Shown: in pieces, positions 19,089 to 27,747 of the stretch
Layout: the number at the start of each line of letters is the position of its first letter
How positions within the stretch are numbered: position 1 is the stretch's first letter
NCBI GenBank assembly: GCA_023228945.1
Contig: JALOAI010000010.1
Location: forward strand, 1 to 64,000
Origin: Pigmentiphaga sp.
GTDB taxonomy: Bacteria; Pseudomonadota; Gammaproteobacteria; Burkholderiales; Burkholderiaceae_B
Direction: 5' to 3'
DNA: 64,000 nt
Program-made: the position numbers and the translations under genes
Notes under the pieces: model-generated
What the model was told of the DNA's origin: nothing
The model's input: the letters and a program-made list of their open reading frames with translations, nothing else
Database searches by the model: none

Positions 19089-19421
19089 TCAGGCGTGTCG
19101 TGGCGCTGGGAAGTCCGGCACCTCCACGTCGGTCAGCGGTGCGAACTGCTGGCCGCCGAACAGATCGGTATCGGCGGGATCGCCCGAGGTGACCTGGCGG
19201 GGAATGGTGATCTTGATCGCGTTGGCCGGGTCGTAGTGGAACAGCTTGACCTGGCCCGGAGCCACTTTGAACATCCCGGCGATCAGCGCCACCGACACCA
19301 CGCCGCTGTCCGCGACATGGCGGTAGGTGGGGGCATCGGGGAACATGATGTCCATCGTGAGCTGGAAGGGGCCGGCATTCTTGGTGCGGATGAGCTTCGC
19401 GAGGTCGCGCAGGCGGGCCAT
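19089..19421 (-). CDS. DUF4387 family protein
   Basis: Small uncharacterised protein of 110 residues. It matches the DUF4387 pattern: RDLAKLIRTKNAGPFQLTMD at the start, DIMFPDAPTYRHV, and a central FKVAPGQVKLFHYDPANAIK. An AGGAGAT ribosome-binding site lies nine bases before the ATG at 19421. Genes of this family are commonly next to AtuA/DUF1446 genes, as here with a 2-base gap, so the two proteins may form one enzyme or complex. No catalytic motif is recognisable. Confidence 0.85.
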   Translation of the reverse strand: MARLRDLAKLIRTKNAGPFQLTMDIMFPDAPTYRHVADSGVVSVALIAGMFKVAPGQVKLFHYDPANAIKITIPRQVTSGDPADTDLFGGQQFAPLTDVEVPDFPAPRHA

Positions 19422-19423
19422 GA

Positions 19424-20794
19424 TCAGATCTCCTCGTAGCGGAAACGGTGCAGTTCCAGGGGGTCGTCGAGCTCGACCACATGATTGAGCACGAATTGAT
19501 AAGCCGGCCCCAGGCTCCAGAAGTGCGGCGCGATCGGAAAGGCCAGGTTGGACACCAGGCCCTGCCATTCGGGCACGGCATGATGCAGCACCATGTGCGC
19601 GGCCTGGCCGGCAATGGCGTAGGCCACTTCCTGGGTGTCGGCCAGCGTGACCATCAGCACGCCCACCTCGTGCGGCGTGCGCCCGAGATCGGGTTCGCGC
19701 GGCCCCAGCACGCCACTATGGCCATACAATTTGAAATCGATGCGATACTGGCCGGCCATCGATTGTCCGTACACCGCTTCGATGTTCTCGCGGATGCGAT
19801 CCTGCAGGCCGCCGAACCAGCTGTCGAACTGGCCCAGGATCACGGGGTCGCGCACGCCGCCCAGCACCATCGCCCGATAGCCGATCCGCGTGGCGCCCTC
19901 CAGCTTGACGGTGTAGGGTTCGGGGCGGAATTCGCTGCCCCAGACGCGCACCATGCGCTCGCCCGAGGCCTCGTAGCGGGCATGGGTCAGATCCATCACG
20001 CCGCCCGGCTCGCGCATCAGGTAAGGGTCGCCGGTTTCGTACAGGGCGTGCGCGGCCACGCTCAAGGGCGAGCAGCGCTGCTCCGGGCTCACCGGCTCCA
20101 GCTCGAAATAATCATCGGTGATCGTGCAGAGCATGCCCTCGGGCTTGTTCATGGTGACCACCGCCGCGCCGCCGCACTCCATGATCTTGGCCGCATGCCA
20201 GCACAGGCCGGGCGGGAACCCCCGCGCGACGGGAATCGCGGCGAAGATGGCGGCGTCGGTGGAGCGCCCGGCGAGGATCACCTGGGCGCCGTTGGCCAGC
20301 GCCTCCTGGTAGGCCTCGGCGCCCATCATGGCCACGATGTGGTCGGCGTCGCGCAGGGTGTCCTCGTCGATGTCGGGCGCGGGTTCCAGGGCGCGGAAGC
20401 GTCCGGCGCGATACTTGGCCAGCAGCAGCTCGCGGTCCGGCTCCGAGGCAATGAGGGCGGTCTTGAAATGCAGCTTCTCTTCGCTGGCGATCTCCTGCAC
20501 GATCTCCCAGACCCAGTTGAGGTTCCAGTCGCCGCCGCTGCCGCCGCAGGAGCCGATCATGAGCGGCACGTCGATGCCGCGGGCGCCCTTGAGCAGGATG
20601 CGCAGGTCGCGCTTGATGGCGCCGCGGGAGAAGAAGGGCATATTACCGCCCAGGTTGGCCGGGCCGCCGTCGGTGGAGCCGGCGTCGCAGCCGATGAAGG
20701 CGATGTCGCGCTCCAGGGCGGCCAGGAAATGATCTTCGGAGAAGCCGACGCCCAGCACCCCGGTGGGCGATAGGTATCTGATTTGTCGGGTCAT
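19424..20794 (-). CDS. AtuA-like (DUF1446) protein
   Basis: Member of the acyclic-terpene-utilisation AtuA/DUF1446 family, whose reaction is undefined. The 456 residues start MTRQIRYLSPTGVLGVGFSE. They contain IGCDAGSTDGGPANLG near 34-49 and the glycine-rich MIGSCGGSGGDWN, both family signatures. The family is found near acyl-CoA and terpene degradation genes, but this neighbourhood (amino-acid-type importer, TauD-type dioxygenase, PrpD) suggests another substrate. It lies 49 bases downstream of the ABC ATPase gene and 2 bases before DUF4387. Confidence 0.86.
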   Translation of the reverse strand: MTRQIRYLSPTGVLGVGFSEDHFLAALERDIAFIGCDAGSTDGGPANLGGNMPFFSRGAIKRDLRILLKGARGIDVPLMIGSCGGSGGDWNLNWVWEIVQEIASEEKLHFKTALIASEPDRELLLAKYRAGRFRALEPAPDIDEDTLRDADHIVAMMGAEAYQEALANGAQVILAGRSTDAAIFAAIPVARGFPPGLCWHAAKIMECGGAAVVTMNKPEGMLCTITDDYFELEPVSPEQRCSPLSVAAHALYETGDPYLMREPGGVMDLTHARYEASGERMVRVWGSEFRPEPYTVKLEGATRIGYRAMVLGGVRDPVILGQFDSWFGGLQDRIRENIEAVYGQSMAGQYRIDFKLYGHSGVLGPREPDLGRTPHEVGVLMVTLADTQEVAYAIAGQAAHMVLHHAVPEWQGLVSNLAFPIAPHFWSLGPAYQFVLNHVVELDDPLELHRFRYEEI

Positions 20795-20843
20795 GGATTT
20801 TCCAGTTTCATTATCGATTGTTATTGATGGGGCAAAAAAACGA

Positions 20844-21632
20844 CTACATCACGCGCGACAGAAAGGCGCGGAGGCGTTCGGTGCGCGGGTTGGCCAATGT
20901 TTCGCGCGCGGCCCCCTCTTCGACGATGCGGCCGCTTTCCATGAACACCACCCGGTCGGCGGCCTCGCGGGCGAAGCCGATCTCGTGGGTGACCACCACC
21001 ATGGTCTTGCCCGCGCGGGCGAGGTCGGTCACCACGTTCAGGACTTCGCCGACCAGTTCGGGGTCGAGGGCGCTGGTGGGCTCGTCGAACAGCAGTACCT
21101 GCGGCCGCATGGCCAGCGCGCGGGCAATGGCAACGCGCTGCTGTTGCCCGCCCGAGAGCTGTGGTGGATAGGCGTCGAACTTATCGCCCAGGCCGACGCG
21201 GCGCAGCAGGTGCTCGGCCAGTTTGCGCGCGCTGGAGGTGTCGTCGCCGAGTACGCGTACCGGGCCTTCCATGATGTTCTCGGCGGCGGTCATGTGGGGA
21301 AACAGCACGAACTGCTGGAACACCATGCCGAGGTTGCGGCGTTGGCGCGCCACGGCGCGGGCGTCTAGCGCTCGCAGGGTATCGCCGTTGCGGCGGAAGC
21401 CGAGCAGATCGTCGTTGAGGTAGATGGCGCCGCCCTCGATGCTTTCGAGCTGATGCATGCAGCGGACCAGGGTGGATTTGCCCGATCCCGAGGGGCCGAT
21501 GACGGCAACGACCTCGCCTTCGTGGACGTCGAGGTTGACCTTATCGAGCGCCACGTAGCAGCCATACCGTTTGCTGACATTGACGGCGCGCAGGACTTTG
21601 CGGCGAACCGGGATTTCTTGGCTGATGGACAT
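20844..21632 (-). CDS. Polar-amino-acid-type ABC transporter ATP-binding protein
   Basis: Cytoplasmic ATPase of a HisP/GlnQ-type importer. In 262 residues: Walker A GPSGSGKS near 46-53, Q-loop MVFQQFVLFPHMT, signature LSGGQQQRVAIARALA, Walker B VLLFDEPTSALDPE and the switch His in VVVTHEIGFA. It lies 12 bases downstream of the permease gene in the same operon. The family imports amino acids and related zwitterions, opines or hydroxylated amino acids; the actual cargo is unknown. Confidence 0.95.
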   Translation of the reverse strand: MSISQEIPVRRKVLRAVNVSKRYGCYVALDKVNLDVHEGEVVAVIGPSGSGKSTLVRCMHQLESIEGGAIYLNDDLLGFRRNGDTLRALDARAVARQRRNLGMVFQQFVLFPHMTAAENIMEGPVRVLGDDTSSARKLAEHLLRRVGLGDKFDAYPPQLSGGQQQRVAIARALAMRPQVLLFDEPTSALDPELVGEVLNVVTDLARAGKTMVVVTHEIGFAREAADRVVFMESGRIVEEGAARETLANPRTERLRAFLSRVM

Positions 21633-21644
21633 GATGATGCTTTC

Positions 21645-22556
21645 TCAGGCGGTGGGCGCTTCGACGGTGGCGGCGATCCGCTGGTGGCCCCTGGCGTAGT
21701 GGCGCTCGAGCCGCGATTGCACGGCATAAAGGCAGGTGATCACCACCAGGTACCAGAACACGGCGACCAGCAGCAGCGGGACGATCTCGTAGGTACGGTT
21801 GTAGATGCTTTGCACCGCGAACAGCAGATCGTTCATCGCGATCACGCTGACCAGGGCGGTGGCCTTGGCCATGCTGATGACCTGGTTGCCGGTGGGCGGA
21901 ATGATGAAGCGCATGGCTTGCGGCACGATGATGCGGAAGAACGACTGCCGCGGCGTCATGCCGATGGCCTTGGCGGCATCGTGCTGGCGCTGGTCGACCG
22001 ACAACAGGCCGGCGCGCATGATTTCGGCCATGTAGGCGCCCTCGGCCAGCCCCAGCCCGAGGATGGCGGCGGTGAAGGGGCTGATGACGTCGATGGTGCG
22101 CCACTGCACCCAGGGTTCCGCAAAAGGCAGGCCGATGCTGATGGTCGGCAGTAGGTAGGCCAGGTTGTACCAGAACAGCAGCTGGATCATCAGCGGCGTG
22201 GCCCGAAACGCCCAAAGATAGGTATTGGCGGCCCAGCGGCCCGGGCGGTAGTCGCTCATCAGCAGCAGGGCGGCGATGGTGCCTACCAAGGTGCCCACCA
22301 CCATGCCGATCACGGTGAGCAGCAAGGTAACGCCCAGGCCTTCGAGCACGGCGGGCGCGAATAGATAGTTGGCCACCACCGGCCACTCGAAGCGCGGATT
22401 GCCGATGAGGAACCAGGCCAGCCCCAGGGCGACGATGGCCAGGGCAACGCTGGCCAGCCGGCGCGCCGGCCCCACCGGGTAGCGGGCCTGGGCCACATCG
22501 TCGGCGGCGTGCGGCGAGGGCGGAAGCGAGTCGGGGGTCATGGGAAGGCTGGACAT
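21645..22556 (-). CDS. Polar-amino-acid-type ABC transporter permease
   Basis: Inner-membrane permease of the HisM/GlnP family, 303 residues with about six membrane segments. One segment is N-terminal (VALAIVALGLAWFLI, about 36-50), and the signature GLGVTLLLTVIGMVVGT follows. The ATPase-coupling loop is visible as EIMRAGLLSVDQRQHDAAKAIGMTPRQSFFRIIVPQA. Only one permease gene is present, so a homodimer is expected. It lies 12 bases downstream of the binding-protein gene. Confidence 0.94.
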   Translation of the reverse strand: MSSLPMTPDSLPPSPHAADDVAQARYPVGPARRLASVALAIVALGLAWFLIGNPRFEWPVVANYLFAPAVLEGLGVTLLLTVIGMVVGTLVGTIAALLLMSDYRPGRWAANTYLWAFRATPLMIQLLFWYNLAYLLPTISIGLPFAEPWVQWRTIDVISPFTAAILGLGLAEGAYMAEIMRAGLLSVDQRQHDAAKAIGMTPRQSFFRIIVPQAMRFIIPPTGNQVISMAKATALVSVIAMNDLLFAVQSIYNRTYEIVPLLLVAVFWYLVVITCLYAVQSRLERHYARGHQRIAATVEAPTA

Positions 22557-22568
22557 GGTGGCCTGGAC

Positions 22569-23465
22569 TCAGCGGGGCTGGGAATGGATGTTGAGGCGGA
22601 TGGCCGGCACCGCGGCCTGCCGAAGCCCGTATTGCTCCAGGATGCGGCCATATTCGCCGTTGTCCATCAGGGTTTGCATGGCCTTGGCCATGACCGGCGA
22701 CAGCGGGGAATCGTGCCGCAGAATCATGCCCAGGTTCAGTACCGTGAGCTGCTTGGCATCATCGGTCTGGACCCAGAACTCATCGGGGCGTGTCTTGAGC
22801 AGATGCAGGGCCGCCGCGAGCTGCATGGAGAATGCATCCGAGCGCCCCGACTGCGCCGCCAGCAGGGTGGAGTTCTGGTCGGGCATCAGCACCTGCTCGA
22901 CGGATTTCAGGCCGGTTTCGGCACAACGCTTGTCCAGGGCTTCCACTTCGCGGATCGCGGCCGAGCCGGACATCACCGAGATGCGCTTGCCGCAGAGGTC
23001 GGTGAGCTTTTCGGTTTTGAGGCCATGGCGCACCGGCAGCACGAAGGCGGGTTCGCTGAGCAGCCAGGGAATCATGTCGTAGCGCTTTTCGCGCTCCGCG
23101 GTGGCCAGGGCGGGGCCAAAGGAAATGTCGTAGCGGCCGGTGTCGATGCCGGTGAATACCGCCGGGCCGTTGGCGACGATGGTGGTTGTCAAGGGCACGC
23201 CCAGCAGGGGTTCCAACGCCTTGATCAGGTCGGCTTCCAGGCCGATCAGGGTGCGGCCGTCTTCCCCCATGATGCGGTAGGGCGCCATGATGTCGGCGAC
23301 GACGGAGATCTCGCCGGCCTTCTGCACGGCGGCCGGCAGTTCGGCATAGAGTGGGGCGGGATTGGCTAGGGCGGTGCCGGTGAAGCCGACGGCCGCGGTG
23401 GCGAGAATGCCGGCGAGTGTACCGCCGAAGTGGCGGCGGAGCGCCTTGACGAGCTTGGAATGCAT
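22569..23465 (-). CDS. Periplasmic substrate-binding protein, SBP family 3
   Basis: Solute receptor of the amino-acid ABC importer. The 298 residues start with a Sec signal peptide that probably ends at TALA before NPAPLYAELP. The bilobed receptor fold follows, with GLEADLIKALEPLLG, DISFGPALATAEREKRYDM and a hinge near LCGKRISVMSGSA. The Glu/Asp pattern fits family 3 receptors. It is the first gene of the MarR-controlled operon, and its promoter region carries a perfect palindrome. The ligand is not predictable. Confidence 0.92.
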   Translation of the reverse strand: MHSKLVKALRRHFGGTLAGILATAAVGFTGTALANPAPLYAELPAAVQKAGEISVVADIMAPYRIMGEDGRTLIGLEADLIKALEPLLGVPLTTTIVANGPAVFTGIDTGRYDISFGPALATAEREKRYDMIPWLLSEPAFVLPVRHGLKTEKLTDLCGKRISVMSGSAAIREVEALDKRCAETGLKSVEQVLMPDQNSTLLAAQSGRSDAFSMQLAAALHLLKTRPDEFWVQTDDAKQLTVLNLGMILRHDSPLSPVMAKAMQTLMDNGEYGRILEQYGLRQAAVPAIRLNIHSQPR

Positions 23466-23523
23466 GGAGGTCTCCTGAAGGGGCTGGACGAGCCCGGTCT
23501 TTGATGGGATATTTGGTTTCTCT

Positions 23524-23553
23524 ATTTCTCAATAACAAATATTATTGAGAAAT
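23524..23553. promoter_or_regulatory. Perfect inverted repeat, probable MarR operator
   Basis: ATTTCTCAATAA and TTATTGAGAAAT are exact inverted copies separated by CAAATA. The 30-bp AT-rich element lies 59 to 88 bases before the binding-protein gene and about 190 before the divergent MarR gene. Dyads of this type are bound by MarR dimers, so autoregulation and control of the ABC-AtuA operon are inferred. Confidence 0.7.
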
Positions 23554-23743
23554 CGGAATGCCAGCAACAGGGTTTACCCGCGCTAGGGATAATCCCGAGA
23601 ACCGCCCTTTCAGGCGAGAAAGCAGCGGCTGGCGCTGTGTATCATCCCGTTAACGTTCGTCGGGTGTCGAGGCGGTGGTCCTCGTCTGGCATCATGGCGT
23701 GGTTGCCATGTCTTGGTTGGCGTTCGATTTTTTTCCTGTTGCC

Positions 23744-24304
23744 ATGTCCCGTTCCGCATCTACGTTCGCAGCTTCCTCCGCTGATCGCGCCGCCGCGCCA
23801 GGCAAATCGGCGGCCAAGTTGGCGGCCAAACCAGTGCCGCAAACCACCATGACCCGGCGGCCGCCGCTCACGCCCGAGATGGTGGGGTTCCGCTTGCTCA
23901 AGCTCACCAATCTGCTCACTCGCCCATTCTTCGGCAAGTTCGCCAAGCAGCATGCGATCACACTGACCGAATGGCGCACCATCGTAGTGCTGGCCAACCG
24001 GCCGGGCATCGCCTCGCAAGACATCGCCGCGCTCACCGGCCTGCATCCCATGAACATCAGCCGCGCGGTCACCGGCCTGCGCAAGGCGGGGCGTTTGCGC
24101 GACGAGCGGGATCCCGAGAATCACCGGCGCAGCTTGTTATGGCTCACCGACTCCGGGCAACGATTGTTCCAGGAAATAGCGCCGCACTCCGAGCAGCAGG
24201 CGGCGTTTTTGCTCGAGCCTTTCAGCGAGGATGAGCTTTATCAGTTGGCGGCAATGGTGGATAAACTCCTGGCGCGCGCCGAGGAGTTCACCGCGGGCGA
24301 TTGA
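23744..24304 (+). CDS. MarR family transcriptional regulator
   Basis: Winged-helix DNA-binding protein of 186 residues. The MarR domain spans about 46-180. Its recognition-helix region is ASQDIAALTGLHPMNISRAVTGLRKAG, and the wing region is RDPENHRRSLLWLTDSG. A Ser/Ala/Lys-rich N-terminal tail of about 40 residues precedes it. Possible starts are the ATGs at 23744 and 23708; neither has a clear ribosome-binding site. It diverges from the ABC/AtuA/PrpD operon with a perfect palindrome between them, so it is probably the ligand-responsive repressor of that operon. Confidence 0.88.
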   Translation: MSRSASTFAASSADRAAAPGKSAAKLAAKPVPQTTMTRRPPLTPEMVGFRLLKLTNLLTRPFFGKFAKQHAITLTEWRTIVVLANRPGIASQDIAALTGLHPMNISRAVTGLRKAGRLRDERDPENHRRSLLWLTDSGQRLFQEIAPHSEQQAAFLLEPFSEDELYQLAAMVDKLLARAEEFTAGD

Positions 24305-24418
24305 GCCGGGGCAAAGCATTGCGGCCCGTTGGCCGGTGCGTCTTCGCCACTATCCGAACGAGCCCCCGGCGCCGCGCGGACGGCGCCCGGCCCGCCCTCG
24401 CCATGCAGGAGAGGGCGC

Positions 24419-25645
24419 TCAGCCGAATGACTTGGCCTCGATCGTGTAGCGATCCAGGATGTCGGCGTCCACCGTCGGGTAATAGCCCGCCGGAATGACC
24501 AGACAACCTTGCTCGATGGCCAGCGGCTCGGTCAGCAGCCCGGTCTCCAGCCGCGTGAAGCCATTCATTTCGCCTGTGCGCTCCACATGAGCATGAGCGA
24601 CGCAGGCTTCCATCCAATTGTTGATATCGGAGGCCACGCCGTTGCCCAGGACGGTATCCATGCCGAGCCGCCGGATGTGCGCGAGACTCTCGACCAGGGC
24701 TTCGATGCCGCCGCATTTGACCAGTTTCAGTTTGATGAGCGGCGCGGCGCCCAGCTCGGCGGCGCGATCGATGTCGGAAAGATCGAAGATGGATTCGTCC
24801 AGCATCGTCGGAACGGTGCTGGACGCGCGGATGGCGATGGCGGCTTGCCAGTCGCCCGCCGTGCTGCCTTGCTCGAAGAGCTCGATACCTTCGGGGGGTA
24901 GCTGCGCGGCGAAGCGGCAGGCGTCGTCGGGCGTGAAGCCCTGGTTCGCGTCCAGCCGCAGAATCGCGCGGCCTTGGGCCAGTTCGTGGGCCAGCCTGAC
25001 GTTGCGCAGGTCGGTGCGCACATCGCCGCCGACCTTCATTTTCAGGGTCCGGTAGCCAAGGCTGATCAGCCGCTCCACCTCGCTCAGCAGGCCTTGGGCG
25101 TCGTGCGCCTGCACGCCGCCAACCACGGGTATCCGGCGTTCTGCGGCGATAGGTTCCAGCAAGGGGTGGCGCGCGGCCATTTCCATGGCGGTGACCAGGC
25201 AGCTGACGCCGTGGGACTGCTCGTGGCGATGGGGGGCCAGCCTCAGAATGGCGTCGCGAACGGCGAGGCCGGGCAGGCCGGCCGCTTGTTGCCGGCAGAA
25301 CCGCCAGCCCTCCTCCAGGGTTTCGGAGGTGTAGCCGTTGACGATGGCGGCTTCACCGTAGCCGATGCCGCCATCTTCGAGCCGGACTTCGGCCACCAGG
25401 GTATCCAGGGCGTGCAGCGTGGAGATCATGCTCCAGTAGGGCCGGTTCAGGGGAATGCCGACTCGCCGCACCCTGACGTTTTGGATGGTTGGCGTGCTGG
25501 CGGTGCCCTCCAGTCGCTGCGCGCCTTCCTCCCCGAGGGAGGATTCGCGCTTGGGGCGGCCCGGCGCGTTGGCGGTGCCCTCCAGTCGCTGCGCGCCTTC
25601 CTCCCCGAGGGAGGATTCACGCTTGGGGCGGCCCGGCGCGTTCAT
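24419..25645 (-). CDS. Enolase-superfamily (muconate-lactonizing/mandelate racemase type) enzyme
   Basis: Enolase-superfamily enzyme of 408 residues as drawn. The capping domain runs from RVRRVGIPLNRPYWSM. The barrel carries the catalytic-lysine motif TLKMKVG, metal ligands in LRLDANQGFT, LFEQG and MLDES, and the second acid/base lysine in PLIKLKLVKCGG. This pattern fits muconate cycloisomerase and dipeptide-epimerase-like members; the reaction is unassigned. The ATG overlaps the Bug-receptor stop (ATGA), but residues 2-49 are two in-frame copies of a 24-residue repeat encoded by intergenic repeat DNA. The functional start could lie downstream. Confidence 0.86.
   Translation of the reverse strand: MNAPGRPKRESSLGEEGAQRLEGTANAPGRPKRESSLGEEGAQRLEGTASTPTIQNVRVRRVGIPLNRPYWSMISTLHALDTLVAEVRLEDGGIGYGEAAIVNGYTSETLEEGWRFCRQQAAGLPGLAVRDAILRLAPHRHEQSHGVSCLVTAMEMAARHPLLEPIAAERRIPVVGGVQAHDAQGLLSEVERLISLGYRTLKMKVGGDVRTDLRNVRLAHELAQGRAILRLDANQGFTPDDACRFAAQLPPEGIELFEQGSTAGDWQAAIAIRASSTVPTMLDESIFDLSDIDRAAELGAAPLIKLKLVKCGGIEALVESLAHIRRLGMDTVLGNGVASDINNWMEACVAHAHVERTGEMNGFTRLETGLLTEPLAIEQGCLVIPAGYYPTVDADILDRYTIEAKSFG
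25499..25642 (-). repeat. 72-bp tandem direct repeat, two copies, in coding frame
   Basis: Copies at 25499-25570 and 25571-25642 differ by one synonymous base (CGC or CGT). On the minus strand each contains the head GGGCCGCCCCAAG and a CCTCCC/GGGGAGG hairpin, which ties it to the mosaic repeats at 16.3 and 48.7 kb. Seventy-two bases is 24 codons, so copy-number change keeps the enolase-family frame. Confidence 0.9.
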
Positions 25646-26712
25646 GGCGCCCCCGTGGACGCCTGCGGGGCGAGCCCGGCGCCCTGGGCGATTTCCTGCC
25701 AGCGGGCGGCTTCGGCCCGGATGGTTTGCCGCAGTTCCGCAGGGGTGTCGCTCATGGGCAAGGCTCCCTGGGTTTCGAGCACTTTCTGGAAGGCGGGATC
25801 GCGCACCGCGGTTTGCAGGGCGGTGTTGAGTGTGTTGATGACGTCGCCGGGGGTGCCTTTGGGAGCGAGCATGAAGAACACGGAAGCGGCGTCAAAGCCG
25901 GGCAAAGTCTCGGACAACGGCGGGACGCCCGGCAGGTTGCTGACCGGTTGCGCGGTCGTCACCGCCAGCGCGACCAGGCGTCCATCCTTGACCAGCGGCG
26001 CGGCCACCGCGGAGCTCAGCATGCCGAGTTCGATACGGCCTTCGACCAGATCCGGCAGCATGGGGGCGCCGCCTTTGTAGGGAACATGGGGCACGTCGAC
26101 GCCGCTCTTTTGGGCGAACATTTCGAAGATGAAATGGTGGGGCGTGCCGACGCCGGCGGAGCCATAGCTGAACTTGCCGGGATTGTTCTTGAGGAGGGCG
26201 ATCAATTCTTCCGTGGTCTTGACCGGCAGTTTGGGGTTGGCTGCCAGCATCAGGGGCAGCACGCCGATGCTGCCGACGGCCTCGAAATCCCGTTCGGCAT
26301 CGAGCTTGACCGCCGGCATGACGATCTGTGCGATGAGGAAGGCCGTCTCCGACATATACAGCGTATAGCCGTCGGGCGCCGCCTTGGCGACGAAGTCGGC
26401 CGCGATGGTGCCCGCGGCGCCCGGTTTGTTCTCGACGATGAAGGATTGTCCCAACTGACTGCTTAGCCTCTCGGCCAAAGCCCGGGCTACACCGTCCACG
26501 CCACCTCCCGCGGGAAAGCCAACGACGATGCGAACCTGCTTGTCCGGGTAGGCCGCCTGCGCGGTGCCCCAGGTGGTCGCAAGAGTCAGCGCCAGCGAGG
26601 CACAGCCGGCCTGGAGAAGCCGGCGCCGCTGAGAGCGGGGTCGGCGCGGTGGCTGTGCGGGTTCAGCCGCCTGATACGGGAACTGCCGTGGGGTATGGGG
26701 GTGCGAATCCAT
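25642..26712 (-). CDS. Bug/TctC-family periplasmic solute-binding receptor
   Basis: Tripartite-tricarboxylate-transporter type receptor of 356 residues. A long Arg-rich N-terminus with SQRRRLLQAG and a hydrophobic stretch looks Tat-like and is cut after TAQA. The family motif PDKQVRIVVGFPAGGGVDGVARALAE follows, then VENKPGAAGTIAADFVAKAAPDGYTL. No TctA or TctB membrane genes are near, as is usual for the expanded Bug families of Alcaligenaceae. It sits between a TauD-type dioxygenase and an enolase-superfamily gene, suggesting it captures their carboxylate substrate. Confidence 0.92.
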   Translation of the reverse strand: MDSHPHTPRQFPYQAAEPAQPPRRPRSQRRRLLQAGCASLALTLATTWGTAQAAYPDKQVRIVVGFPAGGGVDGVARALAERLSSQLGQSFIVENKPGAAGTIAADFVAKAAPDGYTLYMSETAFLIAQIVMPAVKLDAERDFEAVGSIGVLPLMLAANPKLPVKTTEELIALLKNNPGKFSYGSAGVGTPHHFIFEMFAQKSGVDVPHVPYKGGAPMLPDLVEGRIELGMLSSAVAAPLVKDGRLVALAVTTAQPVSNLPGVPPLSETLPGFDAASVFFMLAPKGTPGDVINTLNTALQTAVRDPAFQKVLETQGALPMSDTPAELRQTIRAEAARWQEIAQGAGLAPQASTGAP

Positions 26713-26733
26713 GATCTCCTCCGATCTTTCGGT

Positions 26734-27579
26734 TTACAGCGTCATATTTTTGAGTTGAGCCCGATGCAGGGTGCGGTGAGCTCCCGGCGTCCAGGCATCC
26801 CGGCGATGCATGGTGCAGCGGTTGTCCCACATCACGAGATCGCGATCCGACCATCGGTGCCGGTAAAGATGTTCCGGCCTGGCGCAATATCCCCAAAGCT
26901 CGTCGAGCAAGGCGTCGCTCTCGGCGACGGGGAGCCCTACGATCCAGGCGTTGAGCCGGCGCCCAAGATACAGCGCCTTCCGGCCCGAGCCCGGGTGCGT
27001 GAGCACCAATGGGTGGCGCGCACCTGGAGCCTGCCGCACGTCGGTAACCGCTTGGAAACCGCGCCTGGGCTCGCCGGTGCTGGTCGTGCTGGAATCATGG
27101 TTGAGCTCCAGCCCGTCGATGCGCGTTTTCAGGGACGCGGGCAGGGCTTCGTAGGCAAGGTACATATTGGTGAACCAGGTATCGCCGCCATCCGGAGGCA
27201 GTACCAGGGCGTGCAGCAGGCAGCCTGGCGGCGGCGAGGCCAGGTAGGACATATCGGTATGCCAGTGAGCCTCGGCGTCTCCCAGCCCGCCGATGGGAAT
27301 GCCATCGACGACCACGTTCGACACCACCGCGATCTCTGGCGTGTCGGGAACGTGGGCCCCGCCCTTGAGCACCTCGGGAATGGGAGAGATCTCCAGCTCG
27401 CCGAAGTTCTTGCTGAACGCCGCGAGCTGGTGATCGGTGAGCGGCTGGCGGCGGAAGACCAGCACGAGATGGTCGTACCAGGCGCGAGCCAGTCGGCGTG
27501 CATCTTCCGCCGGGAGGGGGCGGCTGATATCGATGCCGGTGATTTCGGCGCCGATGGGGCCTAGGGGTTCGATATTCAT
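26734..27579 (-). CDS. TauD/TfdA-family 2-oxoglutarate-dependent dioxygenase
   Basis: Predicted Fe(II)/2-oxoglutarate dioxygenase of 281 residues, close to the TauD length. The iron ligands are His107-Thr-Asp109 in AHWHTDMSY and His258 in NRCTMHRRD; the C-terminal Arg in HRTLHRAQ probably binds 2-oxoglutarate. SDRDLVMWDNR is a further signature. It is the first gene of a three-gene operon with a Bug receptor and an enolase-superfamily enzyme, and diverges from a LysR gene. It is only distantly like the dioxygenase at 17960-19006. The substrate is unknown. Confidence 0.92.
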   Translation of the reverse strand: MNIEPLGPIGAEITGIDISRPLPAEDARRLARAWYDHLVLVFRRQPLTDHQLAAFSKNFGELEISPIPEVLKGGAHVPDTPEIAVVSNVVVDGIPIGGLGDAEAHWHTDMSYLASPPPGCLLHALVLPPDGGDTWFTNMYLAYEALPASLKTRIDGLELNHDSSTTSTGEPRRGFQAVTDVRQAPGARHPLVLTHPGSGRKALYLGRRLNAWIVGLPVAESDALLDELWGYCARPEHLYRHRWSDRDLVMWDNRCTMHRRDAWTPGAHRTLHRAQLKNMTL

Positions 27580-27747
27580 GGGAGCGCGAATTTCCTTTTG
27601 AAGTCGGCAGCAAGAACCGTGGAGAGTGGCTTTCTATAATGGGTGAATCCCGCAGCCGCGTAAATGATGCCGGCCCCAACGAATTGGAGGGGAGGGCAAG
27701 CAGGGCTGGGTGCATGGCCGGGAGCCTGAACAAAAACGGAGAACGCG
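27580..27747. promoter_or_regulatory. Divergent promoter region between TauD-type and LysR genes
   Basis: This 168-bp gap must hold both promoters. On the plus strand TATAAT at 27635-27640 is a good -10 box for the LysR gene, but no matching -35 is visible. On the minus strand TTTACG and CATTAT with a 17-base spacer could drive the dioxygenase operon. No convincing LysR dyad was found. Confidence 0.4.
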
